A program made the translations under genes and the position numbers. Below are positions 50,351 to 60,612 of a stretch of DNA of 64,000 nt, piece by piece. A model generated the notes under the pieces. That model was given only the letters and a program-made list of their open reading frames with translations. It had not been told where the DNA came from and did not search any database. This DNA comes from Pampus argenteus (Eukaryota; Chordata; Actinopteri; Scombriformes; Stromateidae): contig CM072880.1 of NCBI GenBank assembly GCA_036937835.1, positions 12,654,501 through 12,718,500 of the forward strand, in the 5' to 3' direction. Numbering within the stretch: position 1 is the stretch's first letter; each line of letters opens with the position of its first letter.

Positions 50351-52881
50351 TCATTCAACCTTTGGTCTCTTTGGAGTGTGTGTTGGTTTGTAATGGGATA
50401 TGACCTGTATTAAGATGAAGCAGTTGATGATCAAGAAGAGCAATCCAGCCAGCCAGATCAGCGGGAAGGTGTTGTAGCCTTCAAACTCCAGGAAGTAGGC
50501 TGGACACAACCAGATACCCTGATCATGGAAAACTTTAATTAAAGACCACTGACAGAATGCATCTACCACTTATAACGCACCACATTTCTCAAGCCAGTAT
50601 AATTAATGGTATTTTGTTATGAGAGTTTGTTAACAAGGTGCATATCTGAAGTCATATTTAAATATAACTCAAAGTGTGAGTTACCTGTCCAGCAAACCAG
50701 AGAAGCAGCAGTCCCACCCCCTGTTTGATTGACAGACTCAGGTGAGGGATGACCAGAGGAAGTAAACACAGGTACCACAGGAAGTACTACAAAAGGAACA
50801 AACAAGCAGTGTGAGCTATGTCTATAATATAATATTATCATACCGATTTTACAGCTCATCAGACAGGAAAGTAATAAAAGAGAGACTGTCCTGGACTTCT
50901 CTTGAGCACAGTTGTTGCCAGACAATGTGATGATGGTTTATATACCTGGGAAGTGCAGACTTTGTTGAAAGACACAAAGATGGCAGTGTGCAGGAAACAG
51001 CAGAAGGCCAGGTCGCGGTGAAAAGCCCATGATGCTACCAACAGCAGGATGAGCTGCGGCAGGAAAGCTGCCAGGCCGAGCCACTGGCTCCACCTGCTGT
51101 CTGTGCAAAAACAAGCAAGATGACAAGAATTAAGGCAAACGTAGAAGCTGGTATATGCAGCAAGGTAGAAGAAGCATGGCTGGATGGTTGAATACCTGCA
51201 GTGAGGTAGAGCATATAGAAGTATGGAGAGAAGTTGTGTCTGATATCCCGTCTGGTTAGATGGTACAAATAGGTCTCATGAAGGAACTCCCAACCATACC
51301 TGTTGGCAAGAGATGTGGTTATTATGTCAAATACTTAAATCTGATATTTCAATCACCTAGCTCCATGTTTTTTGCCATGGCTGTGGTGGAACATCATTCT
51401 ATTATATTTCAAAAATTCATACTTATAGAGTACTTAGCTTCATTATAAAGACATCAGATTTAACAGCTGCAATTCTATTAACAATTCGATTAACATGAAA
51501 ATCAGGTTTTGTGCTTGCATGTCATTTCCTTGTTAATCTCACATGTAATAGAAGAATGATGTGAGGATACAGAAAACTCCTCCGGCCACACTGGCAAAGA
51601 GGAAGAGCTCTCGGTTGAGGAAACCTCCACAAAACCCGATGAATCTCCTCCACCTCCACCCCTGGTTGTCTTTCCCCTCTGTGGTCCCTGGTGTATGCAG
51701 GGTTAGAACAATGGGCAGGGCGTATGTAATGGGGTATATCTTCATATGGACCGACAGGCCATAGAGCATAGCTGCCCACAATAAACGTCGACCTATAGGA
51801 AAAAAAAAAAAGATACTCAGATATTATGAAGCATATATTCACCAGTTTGTACACACACACACACACACATTTACACTCTTACCTTCCATACAGAGTAAAG
51901 TCCCCAGCACCAGGGCTGCCAGGATGGACTCAGCGTTCCCTCGGCTGGATACTCCCATGGGCAGCGGGTTGAGGAGCCACAGAGAACAAACGCGACGTGC
52001 AGACTGAACATTGAAAATTGAATGAAAATTAAATAATCTGCGCCTGTATGCACTTCTAAAAAGCCTCCGACTTGTGTTTCTTTACAACATATAAATGCTG
52101 AAAAGTCTGTCTGATGTATTGATGAAAAATGTCTGCGTTACAAACCTCAGAGCTCAGACCTCGCAGGCGGAGGATCCTGTAGATGAGCAGTCCTGACAGC
52201 ACATCACAGACTATGAAGAGGATCTTGCCAAACACCATGTTGAGATAGATGTTGGGGGTCAGCATCCAGGCTAGAAGAGGGGTGTAGCGGTAGGTTGAGC
52301 GATTGTACGGGGACTCACCCTGTGCAAAGGTTGGCCACATATAAATGATGCATATAAGATCAGTATAAAATTGTGCAATAAGTCCAGTGCACATTTATTT
52401 AATCTGGAGGGATATTTAAAATAATATAAAAAGAAAAAGTATTTTAAATGTCGTTGCAGTATTATTATATTATTGGATAGTTATTATTCATTTATTAACA
52501 TGTAAGCAGTACATCCATTGGCGTCGTGGAGCACACACTCATTTGAAAAACAACCTATATGTTACATATGTTATGTGGAAGAGAAAAAAGTACAATATTT
52601 CCTCACTGGAGAAGAAGCAGCAGAAAATGGAAATAATAATTAGTGAACATATTCAGGGACCTTCAGCTTTTATCTGGCGGCAGTCAGAGAAGTTATGACA
52701 CTGTTGTTACCTTCGTTATGAATCTAGCAGCATCTGTGAACACATGATAGTCAATATCAGTGAACTTCACCGCCATAGTCCTGTCCTGGTAGTCTCCATA
52801 AGCGACCAAAGCCAGCCGTATAGCGAAGGAAGCCGTGAACAGGACATGTTTTTCTGTGAGCTTAGATATTAGCTTCTCCAT
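50351..52881 (-). CDS. pigm: GPI mannosyltransferase 1 (PIG-M), complete
   Basis: Eight exons on the minus strand: 52881-52711, 52319-52146, 52003-51883, 51792-51543, 51299-51196, 51100-50946, 50786-50685 and 50518-50351 (stop TGA). All have GT-AG ends and consistent phase, giving 414 aa (human PIGM is about 423). The start ATG at 52881 is the first in-frame ATG; the base at -3 is T and at +4 is G, so the context is only moderate. The luminal catalytic motif is present as TDIDY (Asp42 and Asp44). Strongly conserved segments include LTPNIYLNMVFGK, WLLNPLPM, HLTRRDIRHNFSPYFYMLY and FNKVCTSQYFLWY. It is a multi-pass ER membrane protein. Known role: it adds the first mannose from dolichol-phosphate-mannose to GlcN-(acyl)PI, together with PIGX. 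The C-terminus HYKPTHTPKRPKVE is basic. No disruptions were seen. Confidence 0.96.
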
Positions 52882-53586
52882 CAAAACAACCGAGCAGGGG
52901 GGAAAGCAGGTTATCAGGCGGCACCGAGAGCTAAAAAAAAAAAAAAACGAGCTAATTATCTGTCTCTCAGCTGAGGGTGTGTTAGCCTAACTGACAATAT
53001 TAATGTCATGTTTTGTTAAAAACTTGAACAACCAGATTTTTAAACATGATAACCGGGAAGTTACCTGGAAGTACATTTTCCTATTTCCTGACGTTGTCTT
53101 CTTTTTGGGCCTTTTTGAGGCTTGTAACCAACACAGAGGAGCGTTAGCGCCACCGTGTGGGCTGGAGTCAGATGCTCTGTTATTGAATTCCTATGTAACT
53201 TAATACAAGTACTGCACTTAATTAGAAATTTAAGGTACTTGTACTGTATATCTACTTACTTAACTGAGTATTTCCATTTTGTGCAACTTTTACTTCTATT
53301 CCACTACATCTCAGAGGCAACTATTGTACTTTACTAGTTACTTTTCAGGTTACAGTTTTTGACTACAGGACCTTTACTTGTAGTGGAGTATTTCCATATT
53401 TTGGTATTATTACTTTTACTTAAGGTCCAGGAATACTTCTTCCACCACTGGTTATATATTTCATCATATATTACACTGCTATGCAGAGAGTCTGACTTCT
53501 TCCCTCCAGTTTCTATCTGCGAAATGTTTCTGCAAACATAGGGAACATTAAAAAATGTGTGACACACAATATTTGCAATGCGCACT
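52882..53586. other. Intergenic region between pigm and the serpin
   Basis: This includes the pigm 5' flank and presumed promoter, which shows no TATA box I can recognise, and a transposon remnant at 53187-53450. The 3' flank of the first serpin begins near 53587. Confidence 0.6.
53187..53450 (-). mobile_element. Teleost non-autonomous DNA-transposon remnant
   Basis: Read on the minus strand, it starts CAGTGGTGGAAGAAGTATTC and continues with repeated AAGTAAAAGTA, AATACTC and GTAGTGGA motifs. I recognise this as a very common interspersed repeat of teleost genomes. The far end near 53187 is diverged. A possible 8-bp duplication is GTTATTGA (53179-53186) against GTTATATA (53451-53458). There is no coding content. 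Confidence 0.65.
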
Positions 53587-53831
53587 TTTATTGCAAATGT
53601 AAGAGCATTAAGTTACAAAAAAAATAATGTTCACACAAAATCAGCTCAAACCTTCATGTGCACGCTTGGACTTTATAGTCTATATTCATTATATGTTTAT
53701 GGTACAATTACATATAATTGTACTTCACACAATCATATTTCTCACTAAGAACGTGTCTATGTGACAACAATGTGATAAAGACATTCCTTTAGAGGGTGTA
53801 TGGTATAAGATAAGATAAACTAGACTTTAAT
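53587..53831 (-). terminator. Candidate polyadenylation signals of serpin copy 1
   Basis: Minus-strand ATTAAA at 53831-53826 and AATAAA at 53592-53587 lie about 360 and 600 bases after the stop codon. Which one is used cannot be told. Confidence 0.4.
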
Positions 53832-54187
53832 GGTACAGATAAACACTATGGTAGGGAGTGAGGGTGCAGCAAATAGGGCCATACATGAATTACAGACATA
53901 AAGTAAACCACATCCTAACAAGGCAATTAGGTGCAAAGTATATTGTGTAAAGTGCTGGAAGGCACAGTATTAACACAGAACCACTTGTGCAAGAGGTAAC
54001 ACACACGATTAAGCCACAGGCTAAAAAAATCCAACACCACGGGTGTTGAAAATATAGGACTATAATAAGAGCACAGTGTGTGGTTAACTGAAGGTCAACT
54101 TCTAGTAAGGCTGAGTAAAAATGCGGTTCTTTTGCAATAGCAGATTTTTTTGTGTTAATAAACATTGCTCTGAAAGGATTGTAGTGC

Positions 54188-54783
54188 TCACACAGGGGAG
54201 CAGTATCGGCCAACAAAGAGGACGTTCATAGAGGGGTTGTGTCGGATGACGAAGAGGAACGGGTGGTCTGCGATGAAGGTGGGTGGACGCAACGCGCAGC
54301 GCAGCATCATGACGGCAGCGGTGGCGGCGGCAGCCTCGGTTCCCTCCTCGTTGACCTCCACGAAAGCCTTGTGGACGACTTTTGACAACACCAGGTCGTT
54401 GGCTGGAGACATGCCTGGCAGCGGAGGAGAGAGAAAAGAGAAACATTTTAATGCAAACCAAAGTTTCACCATGATGCTGACACATTTGAGGGATGATTAT
54501 GAATATATCTGATGTGTTCCAGGCACACATTTCTTACCAGAGAAGTCACTCGTTGCCATGTTGAAGGCGTCCACCATGCCCATGCTGACCAGAACCTTTT
54601 TCAGGTCGTAATTCTCCTCCATCTTGAACCGTGGCAGGCCCACCTGGACCTCCACTTCATCCATCATGTCGGGACGAGTCCACTCCACAAAGTTATCATA
54701 GGTCAGCTGCTTCTCCAGCTGCGGTGGATACAAAATCCATTTTTAGTTTGTCGGTTGTCAGTGTCTTTGTTTATGTGTGCGCA

Positions 54784-54823
<40 letters not shown>

Positions 54824-57791
54824 TCCTACATTCTCCAGACCAGTTGAACTGTCCTCTATATCGATGGGCAGAAAGATGAGCATGCTGAGCTCCTTCCCTT
54901 TGTAAGGCATCTCTAGGATCTGTGCAAAAAAAAAAAAAAAAAAAAAGTTATAAATAAAAAAGTTTGAATACATTCATGTATGAACCATATAGTTTATGAC
55001 ACTGTATGCAACCAACAAGTAGTTTGTTTCATAGTTATGATAAAAAGCCAAAACATTAACCAAAATATCAGTTAACTGAACAGCTGATCAATTGTTTGAT
55101 TACCTGGCAGTTGGCTTCGGGAATGAAGGTGAAAGGGAATTTAGTTTTCTGGATCATCATCTTCACTGGCTTGGTCTCATTCTGGAGATGACGGAGCAAA
55201 CAGAAGAAGAAGCATTATATCATCATTTCTAAATCACATGAAGCTTAAAAATCGTGTCTCTGTTGAACATGATAAACTGATCATCAGTATCAGCGCTTGC
55301 TTGAGCGTCTTTTGCCGTCTTTCTATCCACCCTCTTAAAAAAATTGCTTTGGGTTTTTTCGTCATTGAGTTCAAAACAATTACTCGGAAGAAAGTCCAAC
55401 ATCTTAACATGTTTTGCACTGGTGAATCATCGGCTGCATCAGAGCAGGTGACAGTGGAAGGCGTGTCTACAAACCCAAACGTGCTCCTGCGGTTTGAAGA
55501 AAAGTGAATAGAAACATCATGAGTTCCTTTTTGTTGGACCACAGAAAAAGCCATTGAGAAACGCTTCCCTCTTGTAATCATATTTCAGTATCTTTTGCTT
55601 TCATGACCTTTTCAGATTTCCTATGGTCATATGGATTTCCATATTCCTGCAGTAACACTATCATACTCGCAGTGCACATACAGCATTTGTCTACTGTCTT
55701 TGTGCGGTGTTACCTTGTTGAGCCTAAACTGAGCATCGTGTGTGGCACTCTCCTGAAACTTCTTGTTCCAGTTGCCTTTGAAGTAGATGGCGTTAACCAG
55801 CACCAGCCTGGTGTTGTTGTCCATCGCACCCTTGACCAGCAGGTCCTTGATTTTACCTGGTGAACAGAATTGGCACATAACCGTACGTGTTACACACACA
55901 CTGTAACAGCGTTTACAGCGACGGGTTCAATCGCTGTATTTTGTGTGTAGTTGTCATATTTATTTGAACATGCAGGTCTATTGTGTGCTGTAATGTTAGT
56001 GTCACCTTGTGTGTTCTTCTCCACCCAGCTATTTATGTTGACCCTGGCTGCCTCTGTGCTGCTTTTGAAGTCCACCGACTCCAGCTCAGCTTTGTAGTGC
56101 TTCCTGGTCTGTGTTAAGAAGTCCTGGAACCATAAACGACACATTTATTGATTCTGATTTTCTTTTCTTTTAATTAAAAGTCACTACAGTCTGCTGGCCT
56201 GCTGTCAGCGCCCTCATTCATCATTTTGTCTTACCCATCTTGAAGATTCCTATCTGTGCCTCTCATTCACTTCATTCAGCCGAGCGTTATGTAAACAAAA
56301 CCCTGACCTACTCATGAAGGTGGATACACACAGGCAGAAACACACACACACACCTCAACAAACTGGTAGGACTGCTCCCCGTACAGCCTGTTAGCAACAC
56401 TGAGGGCATACGGAGCATCTGGCTTGTTGAGCTCGCTCAGCAGTTGGGAAAAGCTGGTGTGAACGTCATCCTGGAACGTCTGAGTTTTCAGGCACTGAGG
56501 ACAAAGTAGACGAGACGTGTTACAGAAAGTCAGTGAGGCGGCGTTAGAACGGTTTAATATGTACTGAGAGGGGTGGTCACGTTGGCTGGTAAGTGATGAG
56601 AATATGGAGAACATAAGCAATGTGTTGAGGATGATGAGTATGCAGTCGATCACCTAAAAATAAACATGATATCAAGAGTAAAAAAGTAGAGAGCAACTTT
56701 TAACAGCCACGGAAGCACCAGCTGAAACACTCAGATAAAGACACACACACACACACACACACACACCATCCCAACAACAAGTTGTTATTTACAGTAAGCT
56801 TCCTTTTGGACAAAAACACGGAAACCAACTTTTAATCTTAGCGTGCAAGTAGGGCTGCTCGCTTGTTTCCAAAGATCCCTTCACCACATGACACCCCGAG
56901 ACCATCTGTTAGTAAAAGGCCCCATCCAGGTCATGCATGTACTGTTGGTTTTGTTACCACCTTCAGCAGATTCAGGGGCAGTGTGGACTGGACCTGTTGC
57001 TGCATCTGCATCTGCATCTGCATCTGCTGCGCTCCTGCTTGCTGCGGCGTCTCTGCCTCAGTGAAGCAGAGGACCTAAGGGTGCAAGCGGTAGTGTTCAC
57101 GGTTGGGTTAGAAAACATGAGTCTCTGCTGGCTGTGTTGATTCGTTTTCTTCTGGGTTCATTTGTGACACTTAAATTGGGAAGATGAGTCACAAAATGAT
57201 GCACTGTCAGCTAATTAGAATGAATGTTAAAATCCTTTTTTTTTTGGTTCGGTACAACATTTTCCTGCAGTAGTGGGATGCAACCCTCTGCAGCACATTG
57301 GGAGGTGATGTTTGTTGGTTAACAGTGAGCATACATGCTTTTGTACACGGACCATGGATGTATTATAAGAGCTGGATAACCTTGCAGACTATTTTTTTCC
57401 CCAGTAGTAAAAAAATCTCCCTGCAACCCCAAAAATGTAGCAACCCATCTGCGGGTCCACATACCCGGACGTGAAACTAGAGAACATTTTTCAGCGTATG
57501 CAGCGAACAAGCAATTCTTACTCGACTCGACGGTATCCAGCTTTTTATAATACATCAATGACAGAGACCAAGTATAAAGACCATCGTTAAAATGGAAACG
57601 ACATCCATAATTTTCCCACAAATATGTCCTAATCAGTTGTTGATTACAACTGATTGGTGGTTTTGTAATCAACAGTTGTTGTGTTGTTTCAGTGTGGAAC
57701 AAAGCTATTATGGCTAAAGAACTATTGTATGTATATATATGTATATATACACATATATACATATATGTATATATGTCTATATATATATATG

Positions 57792-57828
<37 letters not shown>

Positions 57829-58688
57829 GAGGTTATTTTCTTCCCCTATGTTCTGGTGATATGTAGAAGCTCACTGACCGGTGCACAACTCCAGACTGAA
57901 CTGAATCATCGACAACAACAAGTTCTTGCAATAATATCTGGTGATATTATTGCTGGCTCACCAAATTTTCCATCAGCAGACTGTGATATTTGTAGGACCA
58001 ATGATGACTTAGCTGCTTATAAAACACCAGTTGATGAACTTTCTGGTTACTGACTGCAGTCACCTCTTCATGCACAAACACACTGTATATAAGGATAAAG
58101 AGCAGGTGTTCTCTGCCAATAATCAACCCACTCTCTCTTACTCACCAAGTCAAGCCCGACACACATGATGGTATTACCACATACTCACACACTCTCCCCA
58201 GTCCACAGTTATCTGGGTGTGTCTTTGCTCCTCTTCTGAATAACTGAGTGGGTTGATTATTGGCAGAGAACACCTGCTCTTTATGCTCTTTATGCTGATA
58301 TACAAGCTGCCTAAACTGAAGACAGCCAGAGTTTCACTTCACAAACCACTAAAGAGAGACGTAACACTTAACACTTCCATATTATAAATCACACTCCTAT
58401 AGCAACACAACACAGAGCTGCGTCCTGTAAAACACAGTCGGAGTCAGAACAAACAGATCTTTTGCTGACAGTGGAAAACACAACCAGTGACTGATAGTGA
58501 ATGATGGGTACCTCTGACATCTGTGTGGCCGTGTTGCCTCTGGCCCCCAGCAGCACCATAGCCAGGGCTGAGGAGATGCTGAACGGGGAGAAGAAGATAT
58601 TCGCGGTGTTGTCGTCATCGCTCAACTTTTTGAGCAAAGCCAGAGAGAAGTCGGTGTTGGCCTTGGACAGAAGGGTTGATGATGCCAT
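54188..58688 (-). CDS. Clade B serpin, SERPINB6 / leukocyte elastase inhibitor-like, complete (copy 1)
   Basis: Nine coding exons on the minus strand: 58688-58512, 57074-56961, 56494-56354, 56123-56006, 55856-55714, 55181-55104, 54919-54830, 54718-54538 and 54414-54188 (TGA). They join in phase to 422 aa. The start MASSTLLSKANTDFSLAL is the usual clade B N-terminus without a signal peptide, in a strong context (ACAATGG). The second coding exon is a 38-aa C-D loop insert with a Gln/Met repeat. The inhibitory hinge EEGTEAAAAT is intact. The reactive loop continues AAVMMLRCALRPPT, which puts Arg-Cys at P1-P1' by alignment with SERPINB6 (MMMRCA). The shutter and C-terminal strand (ADHPFLFVIRHN, VGRYCSP) are normal. 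Inference: an intracellular suicide inhibitor of trypsin-like serine proteases. It lies head-to-tail with copy 2. Confidence 0.93.
54790..54822 (-). repeat. (CA)n next to a serpin copy 1 donor
   Basis: On the minus strand the donor GTAGGAGA (from 54829) is followed at once by about 16 CA units, filling about a third of the 111-bp intron. CA-rich RNA is a known hnRNP L site. Copy 2 has no such tract at the same place. Confidence 0.85.
56352..56354 (-). promoter_or_regulatory. Serpin exon 4 donor embedded in (GT)n
   Basis: After GTTGAG the minus strand continues as an uninterrupted GT run, so the 5' splice site is itself the first unit of a microsatellite. Copy 2 has the same arrangement at 63007/63006. 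The donor lacks the usual GTRAGT consensus. The upstream exon is 141 bp and in frame. Confidence 0.8.
57001..57030 (-). repeat. Coding hexanucleotide repeat in the serpin C-D loop
   Basis: Four tandem TGCATC units (+ strand) encode a Met-Gln dipeptide repeat ending in Gln-Gln within the 38-aa insert exon. The same repeat occurs in copy 2 at about 63648-63677. Length variation by slippage would add or remove Met-Gln pairs without a frameshift. Confidence 0.85.
57723..57826. repeat. (TA)n-rich microsatellite
   Basis: About 100 bases of TATA with GTATA and ACATA interruptions inside a serpin copy 1 intron. It contains self-complementary ACATATAT and ATATATGT blocks. Confidence 0.9.
58095..58284. 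repeat. Perfect 39-bp inverted repeat in a serpin intron
   Basis: The arms at 58095-58133 and 58246-58284 are exact reverse complements, separated by 112 bases. Weaker pairing extends outward (TGTATAT on the left, ATATACA near 58298 on the right), with a 9-base ATAAAGAGC duplication on the right side. It lies in the intron after the first coding exon of serpin copy 1 and looks like a foldback or MITE-type remnant. Confidence 0.9.
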
Positions 58689-58959
58689 TGTGTCTGATTT
58701 AGAGAGAAAGAAAGAAAAGACATTATCAAAAACCTCCATTTCATTAAATTTGTATTAGTTTTCTTTTGTTTTTGTTTTATGTTACTCTATATTTCTTAAT
58801 ATAATAAATTGGTATCTGTTATGTCCTAATTTGTCCTAATTAATTTCGTGCCTTAATGATTCTCAGAATAAATTGCTTTAACCGGGGAAGGCCATTCGTT
58901 CTAGCTTTTAGTTAAATCATCCATGTAAATTATTAGTATAGTATATAGTATTAGTATTA

Positions 58960-59430
58960 GTATAATAATTTGCTGTATTTTGTTGGCCATATTAGAACAA
59001 TCCACATCTTAATTTTTTGCCAGTGAGGATTTCATCCCAGTTTTACTTCATTGATTGACTGAATGAGCATATTGTATGACTTCACGATCCTTTCTGGACT
59101 ATTATTAATAACTAGATCAATCTGGATGCTGGTGGAGTTTGTAATAGATCCATTAATTATCATATTGAATCATATCCATATCATCCATAAACCTTTTTCA
59201 ATTGTTTTTTCTCACTTTGTGAACTTCCCAACTGACGTTTAATTCACCCATTATTATCACATCTTTTGCAAAAAGGCAATACAATTTCATAAAAGCTTTT
59301 CATAAAAAAATCCACATTTGATGAAAAAGTTTCATAAATAACTATTAAATAAATTCTACTCTGAAACATGTATCTCATGACAGTTAAGAGTGTCCTCGGC
59401 ATAAATCATAACACCACCTGTTTCATAGCT
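58960..59430 (-). mobile_element. Degraded LINE endonuclease fragment
   Basis: The minus strand carries broken pieces of an APE-type endonuclease in the right order: TGGVMIYAEDTL near 59418, then VSWEVHKVRK-like, then INGSITNSTSIQIDLVIN followed by SPERIVKSYNML near 59150-59060. Frameshifts and stops interrupt it. The motif order fits non-LTR retrotransposons of the CR1/L2/Rex type. It lies in the first intron of serpin copy 1 in the same orientation as the gene. No reverse transcriptase part was recognised. Confidence 0.65.
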
Positions 59431-59683
59431 TTTTACATGAAGATATGAAACATCCTTATTTATCAATGGAAACATAAGGAAAATAAAAACCTAGGTTGAT
59501 ATCCCTCTTGGTTAAAATATATATTCTGATACTCAGTATATAGTTATTATATATCACATTTATATTGTACTTCACACTTAACATCAGACTGAAACTGGTT
59601 AATGAATAAATGTTAAAACTTTAATCAAGTTATATGATGTTACACCAAATATGTATTAATAATAACTAATAAGTTCTACTTAC

Positions 59684-59720
59684 AGACGCTTTGCTCGCAG
59701 TCCTCGACTGATCAGGAGGG
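59684..59720 (-). other. Non-coding first exon of serpin copy 1
   Basis: It ends at a strong GTAAGT donor (GCGTCT then GTAAGTAG) at 59684 and lies about 25-30 bases after a TATA box. The next exon starts at 58693 after an AAATCAG acceptor, five bases before the ATG. A non-coding first exon and this intron position are standard for clade B serpin genes. The 5' end is estimated. Confidence 0.7.
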
Positions 59721-59741
59721 TTTCTGACACTGGAGCATCAG

Positions 59742-59748
59742 TTTTATA
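59742..59748 (-). promoter_or_regulatory. TATA box of serpin copy 1
   Basis: The minus strand reads GAAATATAAAACTG, with TATAAAA at 59748-59742. It is correctly spaced for a start site near 59718 and for the inferred first exon. Confidence 0.7.
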
Positions 59749-60410
59749 TTTCACAAGCTGACACTCCCCGAAACAGCAACACTTTCCGCATTCTCATATG
59801 TCAACATGAGAGCCAACAAGCACAAAGAGTGTCCCTCTTCTTCTTCTTCTTCCGCTTCCTCTTCTTCAACTTGGTGCAATACTGCCACCAACTGGTGTGG
59901 AGTGTGAATCACAATGTCAAAAAAATAAAAACAAATCCCAACCCATATCTTCTAGTTAGTCTAAGACACTGAAAGATGATTCACACTAGCAATAGTCTAG
60001 ATTGACAGCTGATAGAACCATTATCATTCAAAAAAGAAAAACGAAACATTTCAAAAATACATAAAATCATTAGGAAATAAACTTATAAGAATTAGCCCCA
60101 GACTGTGGGACACTCCCAGTTGAGTCATGATGGATTCAACTGTGAAACAGTAATAGAAGAAAAGGACTAGATGTCATCACAACTTCTGTTTCACGCTTGT
60201 GTTTTTCTTGGCCAGCTGACATAAAGCTTAAAAAGCTTCTGCGTTCTCATATCATATGTCACTTCAGACTCTTTATTGCAAACAAGCTCTTTACCGGTTT
60301 GTTCATGCAACAAAAAGCAGCTCAACCATGTCCGCTGAGTATAGCAGGACAGAATGATAAAGTAAAAGAGACACAAGAAAAATATCACACAGGCATTAAA
60401 AGCACACTCT
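59749..60410. other. Intergenic region between the tandem serpins
   Basis: It holds the upstream flank of copy 1 and the 3' end of copy 2. A CTT-rich patch followed by TGCAATACTGCCACCAACTGG (about 59835-59900) resembles the end of a common fish repeat, at low confidence. Otherwise I see nothing. Confidence 0.5.
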
Positions 60411-60416
60411 TTATTC
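60411..60416 (-). terminator. Candidate polyadenylation signal of serpin copy 2
   Basis: TTTATT on + gives AATAAA on the minus strand, about 200 bases after the stop codon. A second one lies at 60272-60277. Confidence 0.5.
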
Positions 60417-60612
60417 CATTTAAGCAAAAGACATTGTTTGCACTCAGTGGCATCTGAAATACTCATGTTCAGTGTTTGCATATGATAAGAATACACCAAT
60501 TCAATATTTCAATTCAAAAGGTTTCTTTGAATCAAAACAAGTCCTGGTCTGGAAAACAGATGAGATGAGAACTAGAGTGCAGAGCAGCAATTGTAGAGAA
60601 GGATTGTAGAGC

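Larger units (their letters stand above)
56341..57127 (-). other. Tract nearly identical to the other serpin copy
   Basis: Exons 3 and 4 in this numbering (57074-56961 and 56494-56354), the intron between them and flanking intron sequence match 62992-63774 with about five substitutions and a CA-length difference. The flanks on both sides are clearly diverged between copies. Confidence 0.85.

Noticed and set aside
57739..58053. Open frame of 104 codons within a serpin intron
   Set aside because: The first third is TA repeat translated as Tyr/Ile, and the rest matches nothing I recognise.
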